Below, in pieces: positions 37,972 through 48,000 of a stretch of 64,000 nucleotides of DNA. The stretch spans positions 91,551-155,550 of the forward strand of contig NZ_AUHU01000010.1 of assembly GCF_000423345.1 (NCBI RefSeq), given 5' to 3'. Position numbers and translations under genes: made by a program. Under the pieces are notes generated by a model. That model was not told the DNA's origin, made no database searches, and worked only from the letters and a program-made list of their open reading frames with translations. This DNA comes from Marinimicrobium agarilyticum DSM 16975 (GTDB lineage: Bacteria > Pseudomonadota > Gammaproteobacteria > Pseudomonadales > Cellvibrionaceae). Every line of letters begins with the position of its first letter. Position 1 is the first letter of the stretch.

Positions 37972-38225
37972 TCATCCCTCCCAGGAACACCGGGTTTGTA
38001 AAAGCCCATAATCTCCGTAAGTTTTCAGCGGATCATTCAGCTCACAACACAGCTTCATAGGCTGACCTTGTAGCCCTTCCCGTCTGTCTGGGTACGCTGT
38101 TCGTGTTGCTCTTTCCACTCCCAGCGCCGAATGACTGTCGCATTCTTCAAGGGTTCGCCGTCATGTGTCAAATGCGCCTTGACCTCTGAGAATACGCAGG
38201 TCTTTCCGGGGTTAAAAAATGACAT
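37972..38225 (-). pseudogene. DUF6795-like gene with internal deletion and frameshift
   Basis: From the ATG at 38225 the frame reads MSFFNPGKTCVFSEVKAHLT and a beta-sandwich start (GEPLKNATVIRRWEW, TQTDGKG), matching the beginning of DUF6795 proteins, which are normally about twice as long. It stops at 38055. In another frame the sequence directly continues as CELNDPLKTYG and RCSWEG, which resembles the C-terminal end of the same family. The middle is missing and the frame is shifted, so the gene is almost certainly dead. Confidence 0.55.
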
Positions 38226-38376
38226 GGCGAACATCTCCTGTGACAAAAGACTCGGTAAAAAGAATATGGCCTGAAGCAGAGGGCTGATCCAGTGCCATAA
38301 CTGCTGAGCGCGCGCTAGACACTGTCATAATTCCTTCGCTACACTTCCAGACGACCATACCCGCAAAGGACCGATC

Positions 38377-40239
38377 ATGCGCTTCCCCCTGTTACTCGTC
38401 GCCGCCACCGCGCTTGCGGCTTGCTCCCAGACACATCACTCGCACTCCGATCACGAGCATCACGCTTCAGCCGCCGCGTCGTTTGGCTCACAGGGGCCGG
38501 TCACGCCCTGGACCCATCTGAATTTCGTCAATGATCCGGAAGCCTTTCAGTTCGCCATTGTGACCGACCGCACCGGAGGCATGCGCCCCGGCGTCTTCTC
38601 CGAGGCGGTGGACAAGCTCAACCTGCTACAGCCGGAGTTTGTGGTCAGCGTTGGCGACTTGATCGAGGGCTACACCGAGGACCGGGCGCAGCTCGCCAGC
38701 GAATGGAACGATTTTGACGCCATGGTGCAACGCCTGGATATGCCGTTTTTTTATCTGGCCGGCAACCACGACTACACCAACAACGTCATGGCGGAGGTCT
38801 GGGAGGAGCGCTACGGCGAGAGCTACTATCACTTTACCTACCGCGATACCCTGTTCGTGATGCTCAACTCCAATGACGGGGGCGAGACGCACACCTTCTC
38901 CAAGGGGCAAGTGGACTGGCTGGCAAAGACGCTGAAAGACAACCCCGAGCCGCGCTGGACGCTGATTTTCACCCACTCCCCGCTGTGGGACCGGGAAAAC
39001 AAGGACCGCTGGGGCGAAATTGAGGCGCTGCTGGAGGACCGCCAATACACAGTGTTTGCCGGGCACCATCACCGCTACGTGAAGGACCAGCGCCACGGGC
39101 GCAAGTACTTTACCCTGGCCACCACCGGGGGCGTCAGCAGCATGCGCGGCAGCCGCTTTGGTGAGTTTGATCATGTGGTGTGGGTCACCATGAGTGACGA
39201 CGGCCCCATTATCGCCAACTTGATGCTGGACGGTATCTGGGATGAGGACGTCCGCACAGCCGAGATGCGCGACCGCCAAAACAATATGATCGACCGTGGG
39301 CGACTCTCCGCTCCGGCTTTATTGCATCGCGGTGACTTTACCAGCGGCACCGCTGAGCTGCGCTTAACCAACGACGCCGACATTCCCTATACCCTGACGG
39401 CTCACCTGAGCGCCCGGGCCGGTTTCACCTTTACGGGGGAATCCCACCGAACGCTTACCGTGCCGCCCAACGAGGTGCGCACTCTTCCCATTGAGGTGGC
39501 CAGCCTTGAGCCACGTTCGGGCGACCACAACGCCATTGATGTGGAGTGGGAACTGGAGTATCAACAGGGCGACTCGCCCATCCACTACGAGGGCAGCCGC
39601 ACCCTGGCGGTCAGCCGCGAGTACCCGATCAAGTCCCTCGACAATATCGAGCTGGACGGGCGTTTGACCGAGTGGCAGACGGGCGCGTTTTTTACCGCCG
39701 CCGACAATCAATACCTCCAGGCAGAAAATTGGAGCGGCCTGAGCGACGCGGACTTTTCCTGGTCCGTGGCCGAGGGCGATGACTATGTTGTATTGGCACT
39801 CAAGGTAACCGATGACAACATCGTCCGCAGCGAGAGCCAGGATGTCTGGGCCGGAGACACCATGCTGATCACCCTGGACGCACGGCCCAGTACCCGGCGC
39901 CGACTCAAGAGCACCTATAACAATCGCGTACCGGGCGAGCGCTTTATGGTATTGCAACCGCCCGCTCAGGGGTTGGACGGCGACCTAAAAGGCAACCCCA
40001 AGGTCCCCGACGCCATACAGCAGGTCGTTCATTTAACCGATACGGGCTATACGGCTGAAATCGCCATCCCCCACGAACTGCTGAACGAAGACCACGGCAG
40101 CCAATGGGACGGTTTGCGCTTGAATGTACTGTTGCGCGATGTCGATCCGAACGAGCCCGGAATGGTCGGGCGAGAGTGGCTCCCCTCCTGGGATTACGAG
40201 GGTTCAATCGGGGGAGCGGGGAGTTTTTACCGGGAGTAG
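38377..40239 (+). CDS. Calcineurin-like phosphoesterase lipoprotein with CBM9-like domain
   Basis: 620 residues. The signal peptide ends in the lipobox LAAC (about residue 15), followed by a histidine-rich stretch (THHSHSDHEHH). The metallophosphoesterase domain (about 55-300) has the metal-ligand blocks VTDRTGG, GDLIEG, GNHDYT, THSPLWD and GHHHRY. The first block reads DR where many family members have DxH, so metal binding may differ. A beta-domain follows, and residues about 415-620 resemble a CBM9-like sugar-binding module (LDGRLTEW, DDYVVLALKVTDDN, EIAIPHELL). It is exported to the periplasm or cell surface. AAAGGA precedes the ATG. The substrate is unknown; its place next to galactan genes suggests a phosphorylated glycan or nucleotide, but this is weak. 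Confidence 0.85.
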   Translation: MRFPLLLVAATALAACSQTHHSHSDHEHHASAAASFGSQGPVTPWTHLNFVNDPEAFQFAIVTDRTGGMRPGVFSEAVDKLNLLQPEFVVSVGDLIEGYTEDRAQLASEWNDFDAMVQRLDMPFFYLAGNHDYTNNVMAEVWEERYGESYYHFTYRDTLFVMLNSNDGGETHTFSKGQVDWLAKTLKDNPEPRWTLIFTHSPLWDRENKDRWGEIEALLEDRQYTVFAGHHHRYVKDQRHGRKYFTLATTGGVSSMRGSRFGEFDHVVWVTMSDDGPIIANLMLDGIWDEDVRTAEMRDRQNNMIDRGRLSAPALLHRGDFTSGTAELRLTNDADIPYTLTAHLSARAGFTFTGESHRTLTVPPNEVRTLPIEVASLEPRSGDHNAIDVEWELEYQQGDSPIHYEGSRTLAVSREYPIKSLDNIELDGRLTEWQTGAFFTAADNQYLQAENWSGLSDADFSWSVAEGDDYVVLALKVTDDNIVRSESQDVWAGDTMLITLDARPSTRRRLKSTYNNRVPGERFMVLQPPAQGLDGDLKGNPKVPDAIQQVVHLTDTGYTAEIAIPHELLNEDHGSQWDGLRLNVLLRDVDPNEPGMVGREWLPSWDYEGSIGGAGSFYRE

Positions 40240-40557
40240 AAGCCCCTATGACTTAGGGCTTTCTGAGGCGATCAGGCAAGCCCCACCGAAATAGAATAGT
40301 CCATGGCTGTGGCCCTTTGTCTATTTACTCCACACCGACGCGAGCACAGACTGACCTCGAAGTTCTTTTAACTTCATATAGATAGCCCACCGTTCAAGTA
40401 CATGGGTGTTATGGAGAGGAAAGTGGTCATGAAGCAGCTGGTCGCCCGACGAGCTATGACTCGCTTCAATATCCATCGACGCGTGCCTTGCTGTCGCATA
40501 GCCACTGTACTTCGCCACCGACGGGGGCTCACTCACCCTTAATCGGAGATAATAATT
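40240..40557. promoter_or_regulatory. Promoter region of the CBM13-GH43 gene
   Basis: The 318 bases contain an imperfect AGCCC...GGGCT hairpin right after the phosphoesterase gene (40241-40260), then the 41-bp regulon motif (40289-40329), then a leader of about 230 nt ending with CGGAG before the ATG. No gene is seen. Confidence 0.6.
40289..40329 (+). promoter_or_regulatory. 41-bp regulon motif, copy A (candidate AraC-family site)
   Basis: Begins AAATAGAATAGTCCAT and ends TTGTCTATTTACT. It matches copy B (57476-57516) at 35 of 41 positions and copy C (56165-56205, minus strand) at 36 of 41. The outer AAATAGA and TCTATTT form an inverted repeat. It reads toward the CBM13-GH43 gene. Confidence 0.85.
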
Positions 40558-42507
40558 ATGACTCCATCTATATATAAACGCCACAAATGGCTAACGCGAT
40601 TGAAGTCTACTCTATCGCTAGCGCTTCTTTCCACATTACTGACTTTTTCTTCTTTTTCCTTTGCGCAAACCCTGGCCGACGGGACTTACACGATCACATC
40701 CCGCTTCAGCGGCAAGGTTATTGATGTTGCAGGCTCAAGCACGGACGATGGCGCCAATATCCAGCTGTACAGTGACTGGGGCGGCGACAACCAGAAGTGG
40801 AACGTAACCAACCTGGGCAACGGCTACTACTCCATCCGCGCGGTACACAGCGGCAAGTCGATGGATGTTTTTGAGTGGTGCGAAGAGCCAGGCTGCGAGA
40901 TCCGCCAGTGGGAGTACCTGGGCGGCAACAACCAGCAGTGGGACATCGTCGACGTTGGCTCTGGCTACTACAAGATCGTGTCGCGCTACAACGGTCTGCC
41001 GTTGGACGTGTGGGAACTGAACACAGGAGACGGCGCTGACCTGCGGCAATGGAGTGACACCGGCGGCAATAACCAGCAATGGTCCTTCACGCCCGTCGGC
41101 GGCGGCAGTACCGGGGGAGGCGAAACCATTTTCAACGACACGTGGTGGAAAGACAACTCTAATAACCCCATCTTCTCCCAGGGTGGCGGCGTGTTGAAAG
41201 TTGGCGACACCTACTACTGGTATGGAGTTGAGTACACAGGCGCACAGCTTTACTACGATAACCCAGGGGCCGGCAAACGAAACAATGATGTCGCTTTTGC
41301 TTCAGTCAATACATACTCATCACAAGACCTTGTTAATTGGGAGCTCGAAGCAAAAGACGTGCTGGCAAATCCCGGCGGTTGGTTTGGGCGCCTGGGTGTT
41401 GCCTACAACGACAATACCAACAAGTATGTTCTGGTCTCTCAGACTTGGAACCCCACAGATGGCAATGCCATGTACTTCGCCACCAGTGACTCACCGGCGG
41501 GCGGCTTCGAGTTCAGTAACATTCAGAACAATCTTGCAGGGGTCGTTAATGGTGCCACAGGTGATCAAACCATCTTCATCGACGACGATGGCAAGGCTTA
41601 TGTGGTTGCTTCAAGTCTTAATGGTCGATCCAATCGTTACATCATACCGCTGAGAGAGTCTGACTACTTGAGAGTAGAGGACCCCATCTATGTGTATGGG
41701 GGCAACGGTCGCGAAGGCAACACAATGTTCAAACACGAGGGAACTTACTACTTCTGTTCATCCGACCTTCACGGTTGGAATACGTCGCAGACATACTGCG
41801 TGAGTTCACAGAGCATTTATGGCCCGTGGAGCAGCGAGTTCGTGATGGAGGGGTCAGAAAAAGACTACAGTCATGTCACTCAGGCAGGCTTCTTTATCAA
41901 GGTGAACGGCACTGAGAAGACCACGATTATCTATGCAGGTGATCGCTGGGCCGACTTCGCTGGCAATGGCATTGGCTATAACCAATGGGTACCCATCAGC
42001 TTTAACGGCACAGAGCCTTACTTCAACTCGTTAAGCGCCTGGACCTTGAACGCCACCACCGGCAATTGGTCTGTCGCGCCGGAAAACAACTATGTGCTCA
42101 ACCCATCCTTTGAGGCCGACCGCATTAAAGTGGATGAACCCAGAGGTTGGTATGCATCGAACGCCTGGCCCAGCGACCAAGTGGAAGGTCACACCGGTAA
42201 ATGGTCATGGGATATCAGCGGTTCAGGTTGGATGTATCACAATGTCGACTCATTGCCCAACGGTACCTGTGATCTTTCCGTTTGGGTTTCGCAGAGCAGT
42301 GGTGGCGAACTGTACGTGAAAAATCATGGCGGTAGTGAGATGAGCACAAACATCCCATCGAGCAGTGGCTGGACTCGCGTAACACTCCAGAACATTCAGG
42401 TCACGGCAGGTACGGCTGAAATAGGCGTGCGGGCCAATGGAGCGAGCCTCAGAGTTGACGACTTCACCATGATCTTGAGCGGACACGATTTTCCGTACTA
42501 TCAGTAG
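40558..42507 (+). CDS. CBM13-GH43 protein, exo-beta-1,3-galactanase-like (GH43_24)
   Basis: 649 residues. Signal peptide ends near FSFAQT (about 37). Residues about 38-180 are a three-repeat ricin-type CBM13 (each repeat ends in a QQW/QKW box). A Gly/Ser linker leads to a GH43 propeller (about 195-525), and a C-terminal beta-sandwich (about 530-649, NYVLNPSFEA...) may be another binding module. The blade segment GGGVLKVGDTYYWYGVE with Glu225 and the acid-type block REGNTMFKHEGTYYF with Glu386 fit subfamily 24, whose members lack the usual GH43 Asp base and cut beta-1,3-galactan from the end. Such enzymes attack type II arabinogalactan. The upstream 41-bp motif ties it to the MFS/GH operon. 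A strong terminator follows. Confidence 0.87.
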   Translation: MTPSIYKRHKWLTRLKSTLSLALLSTLLTFSSFSFAQTLADGTYTITSRFSGKVIDVAGSSTDDGANIQLYSDWGGDNQKWNVTNLGNGYYSIRAVHSGKSMDVFEWCEEPGCEIRQWEYLGGNNQQWDIVDVGSGYYKIVSRYNGLPLDVWELNTGDGADLRQWSDTGGNNQQWSFTPVGGGSTGGGETIFNDTWWKDNSNNPIFSQGGGVLKVGDTYYWYGVEYTGAQLYYDNPGAGKRNNDVAFASVNTYSSQDLVNWELEAKDVLANPGGWFGRLGVAYNDNTNKYVLVSQTWNPTDGNAMYFATSDSPAGGFEFSNIQNNLAGVVNGATGDQTIFIDDDGKAYVVASSLNGRSNRYIIPLRESDYLRVEDPIYVYGGNGREGNTMFKHEGTYYFCSSDLHGWNTSQTYCVSSQSIYGPWSSEFVMEGSEKDYSHVTQAGFFIKVNGTEKTTIIYAGDRWADFAGNGIGYNQWVPISFNGTEPYFNSLSAWTLNATTGNWSVAPENNYVLNPSFEADRIKVDEPRGWYASNAWPSDQVEGHTGKWSWDISGSGWMYHNVDSLPNGTCDLSVWVSQSSGGELYVKNHGGSEMSTNIPSSSGWTRVTLQNIQVTAGTAEIGVRANGASLRVDDFTMILSGHDFPYYQ

Positions 42508-42517
42508 TATGTTTGTT

Positions 42518-42547
42518 CATTACTGTTGATTAGATTCAGCAGTAATG
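42518..42547 (+). repeat. 8-bp inverted repeat between GH43 stop and terminator
   Basis: CATTACTG and CAGTAATG pair perfectly around a 14-nt loop, just before the terminator; probably part of the 3' end structure of the transcript. Confidence 0.5.
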
Positions 42548-42561
42548 CGGTAGGTGAAGTG

Positions 42562-42590
42562 AAGGGGAACCAAGATTGGTTCCCCTTTTT
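42562..42590 (+). terminator. Rho-independent terminator of the CBM13-GH43 gene
   Basis: AAGGGGAACCA and TGGTTCCCCTT form an 11-bp stem with a 4-nt loop, followed by a run of T. It lies between the convergent GH43 and GH35 genes. Confidence 0.92.
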
Positions 42591-42628
42591 CATTACTGGC
42601 TTGGCGCTAGTGTTGTTTAGGTTAGCGC

Positions 42629-45034
42629 TTAAAAGGCAATGATGGCCTTGTACTCATTGACGACGTCGATGCCCCTGACATTCAGGTACTTGCCGTCTTC
42701 AAAATCCGGCAATTCGTCAAAGTCCACCAGCGTTTCCTGATCGTCGTACAACGGATGGAAGATCAGCACCATTTCCGTTCCGGAGAGATCGGACATGAAG
42801 CGCTTCAAACCGATTTCCCACGTCTTCTGGTGGTAAAGGTGGTCGGTCACCAAGAGCCCATCAATGAAGGCCATGCCCCTGTCCCCAACATAGTCCACTT
42901 CGATGAAGACGTCATTCAACGGATCAAGATTGCCTTTAGCCTTGATGGAGTACTTTCTGTCGGTGACTTTCTCAACAGTAACACGCGGGTTCTGCTTCTC
43001 AAAAGTCAACTGGTAGGAGGACGCCCCCTTAAAGCGAGGCTCAGTCCGGCTCAGCGACGCCCGTGAAACCTTGGGAGCTTTGCTGACGGCGGGGTAAATA
43101 TGGACGTTTGGTGTCTGCGCTCTGGTCACCAGGCTGACCTGACCTTTTTCTTTCAGCACCACGCCCTCGGAGATGACAAGCTGGTTGTCGACCTTATAGG
43201 TGTTCAACGCCATTTCATGGGGAATGACCAGGAAGTGATCGCTGCCAACTTTGAATGAAAATACGTCGTTATTTTTCCCTTTGACGAGGCTCAGGTCTCC
43301 TTTCTGTTCTTGCGCGGCATTCTCCAGCGCCGTGACGACCGTACCCGCCGGGAAGACCAATTCGGGCGGAATGCCTTCAAAGGCGTGGAATATAAAATGA
43401 TCGGCCTCTTCGGTCTGTAGTCGGGTCAGAGGTTGGACAGTGGCGGACTTGATCAGGGTTTCACCCAGTGTCAGATTGAAAGGGAGAATGGCGCTGGTGG
43501 ATTTTTTGAGATCAAAGGTACCGGTCGACGGGAAGCGGATGGTCTCATCCTCGGCTTTCAGCTCAATGCTGACGTCGTCAATATCGGCGATCTCGATATC
43601 GTCCTGGAAGTTGATCATAAAGACAAAGCCTTTATCGTCCTTCTCCCGAACGGCATAGCGCAACGTTCTGGTATTCTCGGGATCTATATCCTTATTTCCT
43701 TTCGGCAGAATGGTCCGCATCGGCGCGAGTTCATTGGCGTACTCGTCCAGGAACAGGTGAAGCGTTTTCAGGCTTTTGTGGTGATGCCGAACCTGACCAA
43801 ACTGGCCCACTGGCGCCTGAAAATCGTAGTTGATTTTGGGAATGCCGTTGACGTCTTCGTTATAGAACTTTCCGTCAAACACCGGCGTCGATCCGCCGTG
43901 GTACATGTAGTAGCCGATACCGTTGGAACCGCTGCCCACGGTGCGCACCATCAGGGGTAGTACGCTCTCGGGATCGACCTTTGGTCGGCGACTGTACTTC
44001 ACTTGAATGCCGGGGCCGATTTCCGCTGGGATCGCCGGATACAGCTCGGGCTCGTAGCTCACCGGCGCGTAGTCCGGGTTCTTGTGAATGTCTTTGAACA
44101 GATAGAACTCAGAGGGCGACGGTGGCGCCCAGAACGGATAGGCATAGGCGGCGGTGACCGGAAGGCTACCCTTCTCAACGATCGCGGCGTTGCCCCAGCC
44201 GGTAGCGGTGTAGAGCGGAACGTCCATGCCATTCTTGATCGCCAGTTCCTTGAGCTTTGCCATGTGGGCCTGGCCCTGCTCGGCTTGGGGGTTGTGACCG
44301 TCGGTTTCTGAAATCTGCTCGTGGGTGACGCCGGCATTGATGTCGGCTACCGTGTACTCTTTTTTCGCGCCGGGATAGGTGATTTCCCAAGGAGCGGCGG
44401 AATGCTGAAACTCGTTTTCCAGTTGGACGCCGACGATGGGGCCGCCGTCTTTGTATAGCAACCCTTCGGTCTGCTTGCCGATTTCGCCATACAGGCGGTC
44501 GACGTAGGACAGATAACGCTCGTCGTTGGTACGGACTTCAAAAGTCCGACCGTAGAGCCAATCCGGCATACCGCCGTTGCGCATCTCGCCGTGGCAGAAA
44601 GGGCCCATCCTCACAATCAGTTTGATGCCGTTTTTTTCGACCAGTTCGGCGAAGCGACGGAGGTTGAGGTTGTCGGACCAATCGAATTTGCCCTCTTCCC
44701 GCTCGTGAAGGTTCCAGAAAACGTAGGTGGCGATCACATTGATGCCACCCGCCTTCATCTTCTGGATGGATTCTTCCCAGTATTTGGCGGGGTATCGAGA
44801 ATAGTGGAATTCACCAATGACGGGAAAGAACGGCTCGTCGTTTTGGGTCAAGTAGTAGCTGTTGACATCAATCGAGTCGCCACTTGGGTTAGTCCCACCC
44901 AGGTCCAGATGTCCTGTGATGATTTCCTTATCGGGCACATCCAAGTCCATCGAGTAGTGGTTCTGGCTGGCGCAGGAAACGGTGACGGGAGCCATCAGCA
45001 GTAACGCTAGAATTGGTTTTCTCATTGTTGTCAT
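42629..45034 (-). CDS. GH35 beta-galactosidase, probable lipoprotein
   Basis: 801 residues. The fourth codon is also an ATG (45025), at better distance from AACAGG, and may be the real start. A signal peptide ends at TVSC, a plausible but not ideal lipobox. The GH35 barrel (about 50-390) shows FPVIGEFHYSRYP, TYVFWNLHE, the acid/base Glu208 (QLENEFQ) and the nucleophile Glu338 (PAEIGPG). C-terminal beta-domains follow (about 430-801). Family members release terminal beta-linked galactose. It is the last gene of the operon that starts with the MFS transporter; the gap to the preceding GH2 gene is 43 nt. In context it would trim galactose from arabinogalactan side chains in the periplasm. Confidence 0.9.
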   Translation of the reverse strand: MTTMRKPILALLLMAPVTVSCASQNHYSMDLDVPDKEIITGHLDLGGTNPSGDSIDVNSYYLTQNDEPFFPVIGEFHYSRYPAKYWEESIQKMKAGGINVIATYVFWNLHEREEGKFDWSDNLNLRRFAELVEKNGIKLIVRMGPFCHGEMRNGGMPDWLYGRTFEVRTNDERYLSYVDRLYGEIGKQTEGLLYKDGGPIVGVQLENEFQHSAAPWEITYPGAKKEYTVADINAGVTHEQISETDGHNPQAEQGQAHMAKLKELAIKNGMDVPLYTATGWGNAAIVEKGSLPVTAAYAYPFWAPPSPSEFYLFKDIHKNPDYAPVSYEPELYPAIPAEIGPGIQVKYSRRPKVDPESVLPLMVRTVGSGSNGIGYYMYHGGSTPVFDGKFYNEDVNGIPKINYDFQAPVGQFGQVRHHHKSLKTLHLFLDEYANELAPMRTILPKGNKDIDPENTRTLRYAVREKDDKGFVFMINFQDDIEIADIDDVSIELKAEDETIRFPSTGTFDLKKSTSAILPFNLTLGETLIKSATVQPLTRLQTEEADHFIFHAFEGIPPELVFPAGTVVTALENAAQEQKGDLSLVKGKNNDVFSFKVGSDHFLVIPHEMALNTYKVDNQLVISEGVVLKEKGQVSLVTRAQTPNVHIYPAVSKAPKVSRASLSRTEPRFKGASSYQLTFEKQNPRVTVEKVTDRKYSIKAKGNLDPLNDVFIEVDYVGDRGMAFIDGLLVTDHLYHQKTWEIGLKRFMSDLSGTEMVLIFHPLYDDQETLVDFDELPDFEDGKYLNVRGIDVVNEYKAIIAF

Positions 45035-45077
45035 CCTGTTCTTATTGGTCGTTCAATGTTTTGTGGGCACTGGTCAT

Positions 45078-48000
45078 TCAGTCCCGGTCTTGTCCGGTCC
45101 ATTTCGCCAGGCGCAGGTATACGGTGTTGGAATAGTTCGGCCCGATGAGAACGGGCGGCTTCATGTAGTTTCCAAGCCCGAGGTGCCGATAGTTCCATTC
45201 ACTGATGACATGCAGCATCACGCCGCCCTGCGCTGATGAGTCCGCCACCGGAAGCTGCTCGGCCAAGCTTGCCTGATCGACCACCTCCAGGCGGACCGCG
45301 TCTTGCGCCGCGGATTCAGCACGCACGCTGGCTCCGGCGTCGCTGGCGATAGCCGAGGCGTGATGGATGTACTCCTTCATGCTTCGGAAATCATTGGTGC
45401 CCCGGCGGCCCGGATCGTCGGCGCCAAACAGATGAAAGTCAGTTTCATCCAACGACCAGGGCCAATCCGGTTCGACGCCCACCCTCATGCTATTGGGCTT
45501 GGAGCGTGGCGCCATGCCCGCATTGCGGCCAATGTGGTCCTCGGGATAAACGGACCAGAGGCCGTCTCGCGCCCAGGCCAACTGGTCGATGCTGTCCGTC
45601 AATAGATAGCTCACGCCGACTTCACCGTAACCGCCCGCATCGGTCTCGTTCCAGGGAACGAGGCGGGTCTCGGGCGGCGTGAGCGGAAAGTCGGCAATCG
45701 TATAGGTCGTGGTAAGCAGCCCCTGCCCATCGACCCGAACGATGAATTCCACATCGACGTCAACAGGCGCCTCTGTGACCGGTTCGTCGCTGCCGCGCGG
45801 CGGCTCGGGCTGTGCGAGGTAAGAACCCGAAATCCGCACCACGGCTTCGTTGCCATCCGTATCAGCGGCGATATCTTGCAGTGACCAGTCATCCAGGGTT
45901 ACACCGATAATATTCAGAAACGGCCCGCTCTGGATCAATGTCGTCCCATTGTAGGTGCCGGAGTCTATGAGGCCGTTCCGCTTGCTGAACGTTACCGTGA
46001 AATCCGCACCTACGATCTGAATCGATTCGGCGGTTTCGGTGATATCGGGCAGCGCGCCGGCGGGTGTCGGCGCGGCCGGTTCTGGCGGTTCCACCGCGAG
46101 GCGGTATTGGTCAATGATTCTTTCGTCCCGGTTGTGACGAACAACAATGTCTAGCTGGTCGCCTTGCTGCCAATTCCTACCGGGAATAACGAGGCGACCC
46201 TCGCCGCGGGGGGCAACGTCGGGGCCCGGAATCTCACCGGACTCTTCCGCCACGGACCAGAAAAAGGTGACCGCATTCAGGTTGGTGTGATCGAACCAGT
46301 TACTGACGGGCAGTTCAAGCGGGTTCCCGGCGCCGGGGTTGCGCAATGGCTGGTTCTCAAGCCGCACGGGTGAAAACGCCTTTTTTGTGTGCCAGTACTC
46401 TGGCTTGGGCCTACGCCATTTATCCAGAATCCCCCAAGGGTATTGGCGGGTCAGATTCAAGGGGTGATCAATACCCGCAAAGATGGCGCCGCCCAAGGAG
46501 CCGTGCGTCGTGAACATGCGTTCCCAGAAAATATCGATGGTCTCGCCCCAGAAGTTTCGAACATTCGGGTCCCGCCGCATTTCCTCATAATTGTACGAGG
46601 ACGGGTGAGCAAACTCATCCGCGATCACGGGCATGGGCGGAATAGCCTGGCCCGCGCTCAGACTATTGAACGGGGATATGTCCCTTTCCGCCAGGTCCGC
46701 GTCATAACCCGGGTAGTGGTAACTGTAAATATTGAACGGAAGAGGCTGGTCCGGTGGCACTGACTGGGACCAACTGTAGGCAACCGGGAGCGATGGATCT
46801 TCGCTAAAAACATAGTCGGCCATTTTTCCGATATTGAAGCCGTAGTGGGTTTCGTTGGCCAGCATCCAGAAGAGGATGCTGGGGTGATTCCTCGCCTGCT
46901 CAATGGTTTCCGCTGTCTGTTCCATAAAGATCGGCAATAGCGATTCATCGTCGGCAGCGACGTGGGCAAAGGTCACCGGCATTTCGCCCATGACATAGAT
47001 CCCGATTCTATCGGCGGCCTCAAGGAAGTCCTCGTTGGCTATGTAGCAGGAGGGGCGAACGAAGTTGTGATTGGCCTCTTTATAGAGGTTCAGGTCCCGA
47101 ATGGCCTCCTCTTTCGTGAGCGATATGCCATTGAGCGGGTGGCTGTCAAACTGAGCGGAACCTCTTAATTTGACCTCGTTACCGTTGACCAGCAACCGTT
47201 GTCCGTCGATCTCCACCTCCCGGAAACCGATCTGGCGCGTCACACTTTGGGTGACAACCCCGTCGACGGACAAATCCGCACGGATCCTGTAGAGCTGAGG
47301 ATGCTCCGCGCTCCATTTTCCGGGGTTGGCCACCGGAATGGAGACGATACGCTCTGCCTCTCCACTGGACAACGTGTCGGGCCCAGGCCGGCAATCGCGA
47401 CCGGGAACGCAGGGCACCGCCTCCCGGGCGGACAGCTTCAGCACCGAGGGTGTGATCTCTGTGCTCTGGCCAGAGGGATCTTCCAGGGTCAGGTGTAGCT
47501 CAGCATTTTCGGTACCCTCTGCGAACGCCATCGCAACCCAGACATTCATCTGCGCATCTTTGTACTGAGAGTCCAGATCGGAATCGATATGAAACCTTGT
47601 GATGTGGTTCTTCGGTAAAGCCATCAGGTCCACACCACGAACAATGCCGCCGTGGTAGGTGTTGGTGGATTGGCCTTTTTCGGGCTCATGGACAGAGACG
47701 GTAATGACTGCCTCTTCGCCCGGAGTCACCTGTTCTGTGATGTCGGGGTTCCAGATGGTAAAACCACCATGATGACGCCCTACTTCCGTTCCGTTAACCC
47801 AAACAGTGGCATCACCAGTGACTCCCTGGAAGCGCAGCTTCACTCGCTTTCCAGTGTAGTCCTCAGGGATGTTGATAACGCGCTTGTAGACATAAGAAGG
47901 CCGCAATTCGTTTCTTCGAATGGCGAGGTCTTCGATGTGAAAACTGGCTTGAGCCGGGACCCTGATATCCTGCCAGTTACTGAAGTTCACCGTCTCAAGC

